From: Zygnema circumcarinatum
Taxonomy: Eukaryota > Streptophyta > Zygnematophyceae > Zygnematales > Zygnemataceae
Length of the DNA stretch: 64,000 bases
Assembly (NCBI GenBank): GCA_037447605.1
Contig: CM074808.1
Location: 3,608,310-3,672,309, forward strand
Direction of reading: 5' to 3'
In this document: positions 23,601-35,736 of the stretch, piece after piece
Position numbering within the stretch: the first letter of the stretch is position 1
Layout: each line of letters opens with the position of its first letter
Position numbers and translations under genes: made by a program
Notes under the pieces: generated by a model
Database searches by the model: none
Told to the model about the DNA's origin: nothing
The model's input: only the letters and a program-made list of their open reading frames with translations

Positions 23601-26600
23601 GGGAAATTGGGGGGAGAGGGAGTGAGAGGGAAAGGGAGAGGGAGAGAGAAGGGGTGGTTGGCACTGTTAAAGGGCCAGGGACGAGGGAAAGAAAAAAGAG
23701 TGAGGAAGGGGAAGAGAGAGCGAAGCCGGGTGAGAGAGGTGGATGTATGGAACGAGAGTAAAGCAAGAGGAAGGAAGGAATGGCGGAGAGAGGGGGGGAG
23801 TGCTGAGAGACGGGCGTAAAAGTAGAGAGAAACTGAGGGAGGATGAATTGATGGGAGATGGAGAAGTGATAGAACTAAGGGAGGAGGTGTGATAGAGAAC
23901 TTTTTAGCTGCATGGAGACAGAGACAGCAAAACTAGGAGTGGAAGGAAAAGCAGCACAGCTGTACGGAGCGAGAGAGGGAGGGAGAGAGTGAAAAATGGG
24001 GTGAGGAAGAGTGACGGGGAAGGGGAGGGGGAGGGGAGGGGGAGGGGGAGGGGGAGGGGGATGGGGAGGGGGTGGGGTTTGAAACAATCTGGAAATTTTG
24101 ATTCAAAAAAGATTCATGGAAAAGAGGAAAGGCACAACATAAGCTCACATAACACTGACGAATTCAACCCCGCCCCTTTTTTTTATTTTTTTATTTTTTA
24201 TGGAAGCTTTTTAAGATACTTTGCATGAAATATTCACCTGTGATAGCGGCGGCGACGCGGCATTGGTTGTTGAAATTTCCAAAAGTGACATTTGTGACAT
24301 GTTGGGGGAGAGGAGGACCCCTCGAATGCCCGTCTCGAGTGAGTCCATTTGAAGGAAAGATGCTCTGATCAATTAGAATTCCAAATTGGGGATACGACCG
24401 CTTAGTTTGACCTGCTCCGGTCGATCTTGCTTGCGCTACATCGACCGGAAATTGGCAGCCGCTGATTGGTTTGCAGTTGGCATATTCGTTCCCGTATTCG
24501 CTGCACCCGCTGGGATTGCCTATGTTGGCAGTTTCACCCAAAATGATGGAGTTTTGGACCTGTTCGGGGGAAAGCCACACCAAGAGGGGAGGGAGGGAGG
24601 GAGGGAGGGAGGGAGGGAGAGAAAGGGGTAGAAAGTGAGTTAGAGAAAAAAGAATGAGGCGGTCTCGGGGTTAGTCTGTTCAGGGAGGGAAGAAGGGGAA
24701 ATTGGGGGGAGAGGGAGTGAGAGGGAAAGGGAGAGGGAGAGAGAAGGGGTGGTTGGCACTGTTAAAGGGCCAGGGACGAGGGAAAGAAAAAAGAGTGAGG
24801 AAGGGGAAGAGAGAGCGAAGCCGGGTGAGAGAGGTGGATGTATGGAACGAGAGTAAAGCAAGAGGAAGGAAGGAATGGCGGAGAGAGGGGGGGAGTGCTG
24901 AGAGACGGGCGTAAAAGTAGAGAGAAACTGAGGGAGGATGAATTGATGGGAGATGGAGAAGTGATAGAACTAAGGGAGGAGGTGTGATAGAGAACTTTTT
25001 AGCTGCATGGAGACAGAGACAGCAAAACTAGGAGTGGAAGGAAAAGCAGCACAGCTGTACGGAGCGAGAGAGGGAGGGAGAGAGTGAAAAATGGGGTGAG
25101 GAAGAGTGACGGGGAAGGGGGAGGGGGAGGAGGACAGAAGAAGTGGGAGAGGTTGGGGGAGAGAGAGAGGGGGAGGGAGAGGAGAGAGAGAGAGTGAGAG
25201 GGGAGAAAGGGTGAGAGATAGAGAAAGAGCGATAGAGAGAGGGGGAGGAGAGGCAGAGAGAGAGCAAGGGGGAGAGAGAGATATTCTCACAATGCAGTGC
25301 TCCACTTGGTGCAGTTCGATTCCCACCACCACATTGTCGGCCAACATGGCGCCATCGATGATTAACGAATCCGTTTCGTGAATAAACATTCTGCAAATTG
25401 GCGTAAAATTGAACAATTTTCAGTATATCGAAAGTTAGATTTCATCTACTAGTTCTACAGGAAAGGGAAGAGAGAGACGAAATACGCGAAAAAAACGAAG
25501 AAGCACAAAAAGTGACGAGGTGGAGGAAAGCTCACCCAATCATCGCGTTTTTGAAGACTCGGAAATTTTTTATCACAACGTCGACAGCCGGCTGCACAAA
25601 CCCGGGCAGAAAAAAAGAAAAATTGAGAAAACAAATACATTTTGATCTCTCGTTTCTCCCTCTACTTCACTCCCGTCTCTCGCTTTCCCCCCCTCTCCCT
25701 TTCCTTATTCTCCTTTCTGTATCCTTGCAGGTTTACACCTGTTATATATCAAGAGAGGAAAGAGGCCCTTGAAAATTGGATTGAGAGAGAGAGAGAGTGA
25801 GCAAGAGTGAAAAGAGTGAGGGAGAGAGAGAGAGAGTGAGAAAAAAGGAATGGAAATAAAAAACGAAAGGAGGGGCGGTATGGTCTCACAGCGTTGATCG
25901 GATTTCCGATTCCTCCCACTCCTCCGTCTACTCGAGGGCGGTAACCAATTGAATATGTGCGGAGGCCTGTCCTCATATAAGAATGCGCCACGTTTCCATT
26001 GAAACTTGTTAACGGAATAAAGCGCGGATAAATTGTGGAAGCGTCCGGAAATTGGGCTGAGGGGCCCTGCACTCGGTCAGATAATTCAAACCAGAACCTG
26101 CATTTGAACTCGGTTGAAATAAATCAGAAGATAGAACCTCAAAACTACTTTTTTTTAAGTAAAGAAGGAGGGGAAGGGGGGGTTTCTGGGGTGGCGAGAG
26201 AGTGAGAGGGAGCGGGAGAGCGAGAGAGAGACGAGAGAGGGACACATGGCTTAAATTTGACTGACCCGGAATCGGCTCCTCCTGCTGCAACATTGTTGTT
26301 TATCACATTTTTTAGTATGGAAAACCAAAATGTAGCAGGGGCGTTATCGCTAATTGAGGGCCCGCCTTGTGTGGTTGGGATCGTACGCTGCACTGCCTCC
26401 TGCATGCTCGAGAAAAAAAATAAAGAAAGAAAGAAATGCCTGTAAGTTCTACACATCACCCCTATATCCATTTCAATCTCTAACAACGATAAAACTTCAA
26501 TCTCACACAAACCTCTAGTCACTCTTCTGGTACCCTTTTTTTTCAAGCCCATTTCCCTTTCTCTCCCTCACCGTTGAAATGCCGAGATTGTTTGAAAACG

Positions 26601-26996
26601 TGTTGTTTTGTTCGTATCCATCTTCCACCATGAAGCAGTGCCCCTTTGTGTTGAAGGCGGTGTTTCCGTCGATCAAAAGGTTTGACGATCCATGCACGAC
26701 AATGCAGCGCTGATTTGAGTCGTGAATCGAAAGTTTGCTGAGAACGGCGCCGGCGAGCGATTGGCAAAGATGCATGTGCATGGGGTACTTGCCGAGGGTC
26801 CCCTGCTGGCCCATGTTGGCCAATTCGACGCCGTAAATTTTGTGCTTCAGGGGAGTTTGCCATACAACAAAATGCCCTCCTGCCCGACAAAAATAAAGGA
26901 AAAAAAATATATTGAGAAAATGGCAAAGAAGAAGGAGAAAAACGACCAGCTTTCATAAATTTGTTAATTCAAACAATACCAGAGTGGGAGAGAGAG

Positions 26997-27071
<75 letters not shown>

Positions 27072-28172
27072 GAGAGAGAGATTGAGAGAGAGAGAGAGAG
27101 GAGTACCGATAAGAGGATCGTTCGGATTGGGGTGTCCTTGAATACGAATGGAGCGTGTGAGCAAAGCGATCTCTGCGGACTGACTCATTGTCACTCCGGC
27201 CACGCCCGTCTGAATCGGATCTCCCCAATGCATGTAGTCAAGGGGCTTGTCCAGATACACCGTCGTCGTCCACTTTCCTGATCACATCAACCGCCCACCC
27301 CCAAGAAGAGATCCCTCAACTTCCCTCTCCAATTCGCACCCAAAAAACTCTTTTTTCCCCCCAAAAAGTGCTCTATATCCCCTCCCCCCCCCCCGCCCTT
27401 TCTATTTCAATACTATTATAATACTATTTCAGCACTATTTCAATACAAGTAAAGAGGTACCTTTACCCACCTTTTACGACCCCTGTAATCGTCCTCCTCT
27501 CCGCCTGCTTATAGTCGAAATCCGTCGAAGCAATGGCAATCGAGCCGTTGACCGGCCACAAAGAAACGTCGCCATCGACAACAAGTGAAGGCGAACCCTT
27601 GGGAGCACTTTTCCTTAGAAAGGTCCACGCCCTCTGGTTTCCGTACATTCCATTCATTTCCACCAAACCGCCGACCTGCAAACCAACCATCATCATGGTT
27701 GGCACAAGCCATTTCTAGTTCATCAGTTTGTTGGGGCGCACGAAAGCAAGAATGGTGGAATTCATGAGACCCAGAAATGCAATATACAAAGACAGAAACA
27801 TGATAGGGATTGAAGTGAGGAGCAATAAGATGAAAAAAGTAACTAATTAGCAGGTTGATAATGAAGCAGAGAGGGATAGAGAGGGTGAAGTTGCATGGGG
27901 CTAAGTAAGAAACCACTGACCACAGCGAAGGCTCGCCTCCCGAGAGTCGCCATTTTGGAGCCCTGTGAGAGGGAGTAGTCGTACCCTCCCTCCGTCAAAT
28001 TGAAGGCGATGGCTCCGCCGTACGGGAGGGAGGGAGTGCCGATCGTGAGCCGGCCCTGGACCACCACAAAGTTGGCCATCACCTGAAACGGGCCCTTGTC
28101 CTGCACCCTGCTCCCAAACAACCCACCACAGAAACAAAGAGAAGCTCAAGTTAGTTAGGCGCTAAGTAGGGG

Positions 28173-28246
<74 letters not shown>

Positions 28247-29402
28247 CCCTCTTTGACAATGGCATACACATCGATGAGCCTTTAGATGTAACTAAAGCAT
28301 TAGAAAACAGATACCATAAAATATTTAGAAAGGTTGAATAAAGCGATGCAATCATGTTCATGTTCTGAACCCACTTGAGCCAACCATTGATGATGAGTTT
28401 GTCGAGAGTGATGGTCCCCACGTCGAGGATGACGCCAGCATTGCAGGGAATGACGGCGTCCTTCCCGGAAGCTTCCCCCACTCCGGGCACCACCCTGTTG
28501 GGCCACGTGGCGGGGTCGCTCCATCTCTTCCACCCTGCAAGCAACAGACAAAATTTGAAACTCAAATTCAAATACAGGGGAAGTGTGCACTTGCAGTTGG
28601 TCTCTCTTTCAGCCCTCTCTCTCTCTCTCTCTCTCTTCCACCCTCTTTGACAATGGCATACACATCGATGAGCCTTTAGATGTAACTAAAGCATTAGAAA
28701 ACAGATACCATAAAATATTTAGAAAGGTTGAATAAAGCGATGCAATCATGTTCATGTTCTGAACCCACTTGAGCCAACCATTGATGATGAGTTTGTCGAG
28801 AGTGATGGTCCCCACGTCGAGGATGACGCCAGCATTGCAGGGAATGACGGCGTCCTTCCCGGAAGCTTCCCCCACTCCGGGCACCACCCTGTTGGGCCAC
28901 GTGGCGGGGTCGCTCCATCTCTTCCACCCTGCAAGCAACAGACAAAATTTGAAACTCAAATTCAAATACAGGGGAAGTGTGCACTTGCAGTTGGTCTCTC
29001 TTTCAGCCCTCTCTCTCTCTCTCTCTTTCTATCTCTCTGTCTCACCCTCCTCCTTCTCTCCCCCTTCCTTCTTAACAACATATAGCTTGGGTCTTCATCT
29101 CTCCCCCCTCCCTCCCCTCCCCCGTTTCCTTTCCCCCAACAGCAAATTCCAATGCCCTTCACTTCACCCCTCTCTCAGGCCTCCAAGCAAACCCAAAACC
29201 CAAAAACCAAAAGCCAAAAAACCTGGAGGCTCAAACCAGTTTTTGCCGACGTCAGCTCACCTTGCGCGAGGGGCTCCGCCGGCACTGCGCCGCAGAAGGG
29301 CGCGAACACGTCCGTGACGTCAGCAGCGGCGCAGGCCGCCATGGCCATGGCCATGGCCAGTCGCAGCATGGCCCCATGCATGTTTCCACCCCCCATTGCC
29401 AT
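20300..29402 (-). CDS. Secreted CEMIP-like G8/beta-helix protein, paralogue A
   Basis: Eighteen exons join in phase to 1089 aa: 29402-29261, 28928-28765, 28100-27921, 27675-27471, 27277-27107, 26879-26572, 26399-26266, 26097-25890, 25591-25536, 25390-25291, 24559-24238, 22765-22509, 22396-22286, 22037-21829, 21684-21526, 21297-21126, 20999-20832, 20503-20300. The N-terminus is a signal peptide ending AMAACAAA. A G8 domain follows (GWKRWSDPATWP, CNAGVILDV, NFVVVQGRLTIGT). Next is a parallel beta-helix region with MHLCQSLAG, SIHDSNQRCIVVHGS and GHCFMVEDGYEQNNTFSNNL, the segment most like CEMIP/CEMIP2. The C-terminus has beta-sandwich modules (MINDGVVVYINGNEIYRNN, VNTVAVEVHA) of galactose-binding type. 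Exons 2 and 11 each exist in a second identical copy (28534-28371 and 23464-23143), left out here because including them shifts the frame. Extracellular polysaccharide binding or cleavage is inferred. Confidence 0.88.
20523..20654. repeat. ATC trinucleotide microsatellite with GCA interruption
   Basis: A long (ATC)n run is interrupted by (GCA)n, in the last intron of CEMIP-like paralogue A, directly upstream (in transcript sense) of its last exon. Confidence 0.95.
22849..22978. repeat. GGGGGA hexanucleotide microsatellite
   Basis: About twenty GGGGGA units lie in intron 11 of paralogue A (CCCCTC in transcript sense, upstream of the exon 12 acceptor). The tract also forms the left boundary of the 1.1-kb tandem duplication. 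Confidence 0.95.
22930..25120. repeat. Tandem duplication of a 1095-bp unit containing exon 11
   Basis: About 22930-24025 is repeated at about 24026-25120 with a constant offset of 1095 bp. Translated segments are identical in both copies (for example 23096-23488 and 24191-24583), so no divergence is visible. The unit holds exon 11 (24559-24238 and 23464-23143) and its flanks, and both junctions lie in GGGGGA/GGGGA repeats. Exon 11 is 322 nt, so including both copies would frameshift. Confidence 0.92.
26995..27100. repeat. GA dinucleotide microsatellite
   Basis: A long (GA)n run in intron 5 of paralogue A, ending just downstream of the exon 5 donor in transcript sense. Confidence 0.95.
28170..28243. 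repeat. CT dinucleotide microsatellite
   Basis: A (CT)n run in intron 2 of paralogue A. It borders the 394-bp tandem duplication of exon 2. Confidence 0.95.
28220..29020. repeat. Tandem duplication of a 394-bp unit containing exon 2
   Basis: About 28225-28618 is repeated at 28619-29012 with a constant 394-bp offset and no visible difference. The predicted peptides at 28300-28590 and 28694-28984 are identical. Each copy carries the 164-nt G8 exon (28534-28371 and 28928-28765), and each is bordered by CT microsatellite. Exon 2 enters in phase 1 and leaves in phase 0, so two copies cannot both be spliced in frame. Confidence 0.92.
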
Positions 29403-31585
29403 GGCCTCTACAAAGTTAAAATTCCCGGCAAAGGAAACTTTTTACAAAGGTGGGCCCCCCCCCCGTCTAGCAGGCGCCCTCCGCTTCTCTCTTGCGGCTC
29501 GGCTCCAATGTCTTTTTGGCGGAGTGGGGCAGCGCCGCGGGGGTATTAAGGGCGCGGGAAGGATGTACGGACCGCAGATGGCTGGATCTTGCCGACAAAA
29601 AACACCAATAGAAAGAGGATGTCCCATGTGTGAAGTGAATTTTGTGGACGATTGTGCCGTAAGTCGATTGGGGTATTTATGGCGGAGGTAGGCAGAGTGG
29701 CGATTGGCCGAGCGGATTTGTCGTGAAGCGCATCTACGACAAAATGTCAGTGGTAGTTGACTGAGTGGTTTGGAAGTGGATTTTAGTTGACCTGTTACGT
29801 GGCAATGGGTGATTGTGATTGGCCAATATGAACACGTGGAGAAAGGGGAGTGGCTTTGCACGTAGTGGGCGTGGCATGGACGATCTCGGCCACGTCGGTG
29901 AGTACGGATCGAAAGGGGTGGAGATTAAAGCGATTCGAAGATTCCGACGTTTCCTGGCAGTTGGGCCGGCCGTTATACAAAAGACAAAATACACGATTTT
30001 AAATCTTTTGTCCGATCTGGAAGTGGATATTTACTTTTGTACGAATAATGTAACATGACATGTTACAGACACAGACATGTTCAATGGAATGTACGGATAC
30101 AACCGCCGTCATTGAATGGCGTGGACTATATGGTCAACTCTATGGTCACCGGCTAGTTGACCGTGAATGTGTGGTCAGAAGTTGCCACGTCAGCCAGTTC
30201 CGACGAGATTGGCGTACGGTTCTGACCGAGAAGCGCGCCGGCGGATCCGGTCACGTGTCAGAAATCCAGTTCCCGTTTTGTTGTTTCCCCGTTCAACATA
30301 GGAACAACGACGCAGTTTCTGAACGGAACCTACGAACTGGCCCGTGCCACGTGTCCCTTAAGACGACTAGACTATTGCATCAAATTTTTTTCCCACCGTC
30401 AAAAACTAATTACGTTTCTTTCCGCAAAGTTTCGCATGCGCCAAAGATTCCTTCCAAAAGGAAAACAATTTCCAAAAATCCACTTCACCGACATTTTTGT
30501 TTTTTCTTCGCGCCGACTGGGCCAATCAGATTCGTTATTTTGTCCACGTGGAATACAGACCCCTTCCGTACAGTGCCCTTGTTCCCACGACCCCCAATTA
30601 GATTCAATCATTTTTGCCCCTGTGAGTTAGCAGATCGTGCCACGTCTCCAGTTCGGCGGCTACTGCGCGCCACGCGCCGAAACCTTGATTCTGACAGATT
30701 CTATCAGATCTGACCCAGCCAATCGGGAGCTCCCTGCAATCATTATCCAGATACGGACCTCAGATCTGCCGACATGACCTCATCACTTTTGTCGCCTTGT
30801 AATTTCATACGTCAGTGACCACTGCCTGCCATCCAAAAAACGACATTAAACTCATGTCATCGTCGTATCTTCCATAACCTGACATTTTGTACAGCTCGTA
30901 CATTTCGTACAATCACAATCCGCCGGCATCCGTACGCCGCAGGGCACTGTACGCGGCCGGCGACAGATCCCAACGGTTTGAAATTGGCGGACTCGCTGCC
31001 CCAAAATGTTTTTTTTCCAATTTTCAACTCAAATTGCGTCGATACGGACTACACATGTAATACATATCGACCCTCCCAAAATTTCTTTGCATTCAAATTC
31101 TGCTCGAGAAAACTTCCCTCTTTGACCATTGCGCGCCGTACAGTTCTCTATTTACTTCGAGATTCCCTCAAAGACTTCCAGCCACAAACCGACAAATTAT
31201 ACCGACATAGTCGTACACTGTTGACCGTATCCTGAGACTTTCGTACCGTACGGTATTTGCCGTACTGTTTGGCCGTTCTGGTTTCCTTTTCTCGGGCCCG
31301 CCGCAGCGCGCGGCGCGGGCCTCATCGGGCGAAAACGCTATAGCGGGCCGGGACGCACTCCCGCCCTCACTCCCCCTCCCACTCCCCCCCTCCCCCTCCC
31401 TCTCCCTTCCCACTTCCTCTCCCTCTCCCTCTCCCCCTCCCCTCTCCCTCTCCCCCTCCCCCCTCTTTCTCTCTCCCCCCCTCTGCTCCCTCCCCTTCCC
31501 GCTCCCTCCCTTTCTTCCCCCTCTCTCTCTCTCGTCCTCTCGCCCCCTCTCCTTCCCCCCCTCTCTCTCTCTCGCTGTGTCCGCC
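29403..31585. promoter_or_regulatory. Shared upstream region of the divergent CEMIP-like pair
   Basis: The 2.2 kb between the two start codons contains at least four perfect CACGTG G-boxes (29833-29838, 30252-30257, 30348-30353, 30545-30550), CCAAT words and many GTACGG/CCGTAC words. A long C/T-rich tract (31370-31580) runs to the plus-strand start. No ORF with family features is present, so it is best read as a divergent promoter region. Confidence 0.55.
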
Positions 31586-33103
31586 ATGGCGGCAGTGGCG
31601 GTCCTGGTCCTGTTGGCGCTGGTCGGCGGCGCGGCGGCGGCCGTGACGGACGTGTTCGCGCCCGCGTGCGGATCGCTGCCGGGGGGGACCCCCACGCGAG
31701 GTGAGACGGAAACTGAAACTGAAACTGAAACTGAAACTGAGCAAAAGTGTGAACGAACTGCTGAGATCAGCTGTCGTGCGTTAGAGGCGAGGCTTGACAT
31801 GTGCACAGAATCTCGTTTCTGTTTTTTTGTGCAAGGAAAGAGAGGCATTGGCTTGGATCTATGGTTGTGAGACGTGACTGATCAAAGGAGTCATTTTTTT
31901 TTTAATATTAATTTAGTTTCTATCCTTTTTCGTGCTTGTATAATTCAAGTTTCGTGTATTTTAGTTTAAAGTTTTTGTTTTTTTGTTTTTCCTATCAAAA
32001 CGTGACCGGGGGTGGGACCAGGTTCTGCTTGCCCTATTTCTTCCCTTTGATCCATGTCGTGAAGCATAGCATGGATGTTGACACGTGTGAGGTGATGGTG
32101 CTGACACGTGGCATGGCAGGATGGAAGAAGTGGAGCGACGCGAGCGCGTGGGCCAATGGCGTGGTGCCAGGTGGCGGCCGGGACGCGGTGGTGCCCTGCA
32201 ACGCGGGGATCGTCCTCGACGTGAAGACCGTCGTGCTCGACAAACTCATAATCAACGGCTGGCTCAAGTGGGTGTGGGAGGGAGAGAGGGAGGGAGGAGG
32301 GAGGGAGGGAGGGAGGGAGGGAGGGAGGGAGGGAGGGAGGGAGGGAGGAGGGAGGGAGGAGGGAGGGAGGGAGGGAGGGAGGAGGGAGGGAGGGAGGGAG
32401 GGAGGGAGGGAGGGAGGAGGAGGGAGGGAGGGAGGGAGGGAGGAGGGAGGGAGTGAGGAAGGGAGGGAGGGAGGGAGGGAGAGGGAGGGGAGAGAGTGGG
32501 GGATGGGGAAGTGGAGGGAGGGGAGGGAGGGTAGGAGGGTGGGAAAGTGGGAGAATGGAAGGAGGGTGAGGGGAGGAGGAGGGGGGAAGAGGGGGGGAGG
32601 GGGTGGAGTTAAAACTAGAGGGAGAGGTAGTACGAAGTGAGAGAGGAAAGGGGAGTGGGAAGGAGGGGGGAGGGGAGAGAGCGAGAGGACAGTGAGACCA
32701 GACAGAGACCTTCAGGGTGGTCGAGAGACAGAGTGTGGGACAGACAGACAGAGAGAGAGAAAGTGGGCCACGTTACAGTACCAAGGGCTGCTTTCCCATT
32801 GCCCCCTCCCTCCCTCCCTCCCTCCCTCCCTCCCCCTCCCGCCGTCCCTAAACCCTCCCTTTGCGCCTTGGGGGGGAGTCTGCAGGGTTCAGGACGCGGG
32901 GCCCTTCCAGGTCTCCGCGAACTTCGTGGTGGTGCAGGGCCGGCTCACTATCGGCACGCCCTTGGCGCCGTACGGAGGGAAGGTGACCTTCAACCTCACG
33001 GGGGGCGGCTACGAGTACACCGTCACTCAGGGCACAAAGCAAATGCCGATCGGCACAAGGGCGTTCGCTGTGGTAAGCGCACCATCCATGCCTATAGACA
33101 CAT

Positions 33104-33175
<72 letters not shown>

Positions 33176-35669
33176 TTGTATTTTTATTTCCTTTTGGTTA
33201 ATTTTTGAATTAGATGGTTTTTTTTTAATCTTCTTAAAATGGTTTCATACTATTTCGAAGCTGTTCTGTCCTATAGCCTGATGGGTCACACGATTTTCTT
33301 GTTTTTTGTGATGTTTCATACTACGTTTTATGGGAAAACTAAAAGAAAAATTTGCTCTTTGAACTTGAACCTGAACCTGCACCTCTACCTGTAACTGTAA
33401 CTGTAACTGAAACCGAAACCTGAAACTGCAACAAAGTTGATGTCCGTGACCTAGAACAGTTCCATGTTCCATGTTGCGCAGGTGGGCGGGTTGGTGGAGA
33501 TGAACGGGATGTACAAAAATCAACGGTCCTGGACGACGCTCCTTGAAACGGCTCCGGCCGGCGCGAGATCGATCCTCGTTGCCGGCGATTTATCTGCATG
33601 GCCTGTGGGGGGCACAATTGCAATTGCTTCCACGGATTACAATTACAAGCAGGCGGAGACTCGGCGAATCACCTCTGTTGTGACACGTGAGTGGGCCTTC
33701 TGCCCTCTTCCAAACAAATAGAAAGTAAAAAATAAAAATAAAAATAGGGGGTAAAGATCACCAGAAGCAACTCATCAACTTTGCATGCCGAGAATGTTTC
33801 AAACAAGAAACCTAAAAGGTGATCTTTGTTTAAAAGGGAGCGGTGTTGAGAGAGACGCTCTTGCAATCAATGGATGCAGGAAAGAGATACACCTTGCTGA
33901 ACCTGGACCGACCCCTTAACTACATGCATTGGGGAGTCCCCATTCAGACGGGAATACCTGGAGTGACAATGGACCAATCTGCGCAAGTGGCGCTCCTCAC
34001 ACGTGCCATTGTCATTCAAGGATCTCCCAATCCCTCCGACCCTCTCATAGGTGAGAGAAATGGTTCTTTAAAGCATGAAACGTTGGAGGCGGGAGGTGGG
34101 GGAGAGAGAGGGAGGGAGAGAGAGGGAGAGGTGGGAGGGGGGTAATGTTCGAGTGAAGCGCAGAGAGGGAGAGGGAAGGGAGGGTGCGTATTAGCGGGAA
34201 GACAAGGGAATATGGAGCGAAGGGGGAGAGAGAGGTTTGGGGAGGGACGGAGAAGAGAGGCAGAGCCTAAAATTTCAAAGGAGAGTGCGAAGAAAACGTG
34301 AACGTAAATCAGTTTCACTTAAAAAAACCCAGCAAAAAATTGACACACGCTCTTGAAACGTGACGTTGAAGGTCCCTATCCCCCCCTCCCCCCCCTTAAT
34401 TTCTAAACTCTCAAATAAATTATCTTCCCCTCTTCCCTCCCTCTCCCTCCCTCCCTCCCCCTCCCCCTCCCCCTCCCCCTCCCTCCCTCCCTCCCTCCCC
34501 CTCCCCCTCCCCTCCCTCCCCCTCCCCCTCCCCCTCCCCCTCCCCCTCCCCCTCCCCCTCCCAGGTGGCCACTTCATAGTCGCCCAGACCCCTCTCGCGC
34601 AGCAGATTCTGGGCGTAGAGTTTGTGAGCATGGGCCAGCAGGGCCTCCTCGGCCGCTACGCCCTCCACTTCCACCTCTGCCAGTCGCTGGCCGCGGGCGC
34701 GCTCGTCTCCAAAAGCGCGATCCACGACTCGCTGCAGCGCTGCCTCGTGGTTCACGGCACGCACGGACTGCGCGCGGACGGAAACGTCGCCTTCAACACG
34801 CGCGGACACTGCTTCTTCGTGGAGGACGGGATCGAGAGGGACAATACCTTCTCGCGCAACTTGGGCTTCTCGACGGTGAGGGAGGGAGGGAGGGAGGGAG
34901 GGAGGGAGGGAGGGGGGAAGGGAGGGAGGGAGGGAGAGGGGCGGAGGGGGGGGGAGAGGGGTGGAGGTGGGGGAGGGAGTGGGGGGGGCGGCGAGGAGGG
35001 GGAGGGGGTGGAGGGGTGGGGAGGGAGAGGGGAAAGGAGGGGAGAGGAGGGGGGGGGGAGGGGAGGAGGGGGGAGATGGGGGCGCGGGGAGGTGGGGGAG
35101 ATGGGGGGCGAGGAGGGGGGAGGGGTGGGGAGGGGAGAGGGGAAGGGGATGGGGGAGGAGGGTGGGGAGAGGGGGAAGGGAGGTGGGAGGAGTGGGGGGG
35201 GGGGGTGGGGGGGATGGGCGAAAGTAAGGAAGAGAGATGGGAAGGGAGGAGAGAGGAGGAGGGGGAGGAACGTGTAGGAGCGGGGGTGGGGGCGTAAGGA
35301 GGGGTGGGAGGCGAGTGGGGACGTGGGGAAGGAGCGAGGAGGAAAGTAGACCTTGTTGTTAAATTTAACCATTCTTAGCCTCATAGTTTTCTAAGTGCCT
35401 GGCCTCAGAATGCAACCTCGTTTTTCTTTAAACAGACATTGTTTTTATCGAGCTTCTGCATGAATTCCTTCCATCGGAATTCGTGTTGATCCTTTTTCGG
35501 TTGCTGTTTTGGGTGAGCAGTTGCCAGCTCAACGCTTAATCCCTCAAACTCAGGGAGGAGCCACTCAGAGCGATGATGCTCCTTCAACCTTTTGGACAGC
35601 GAGCGTTGCCAATAAATGGATCGATAATGTTGCTGCCGGCGGTGCAGACTCAGGGTGGGCAGCTCTCCC

Positions 35670-35736
<67 letters not shown>

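Noticed and set aside
34752-35384. Pro-rich and Gly-rich open frames on both strands
   Set aside because: They are translations of the G/A-rich intron 6 tract of paralogue B.
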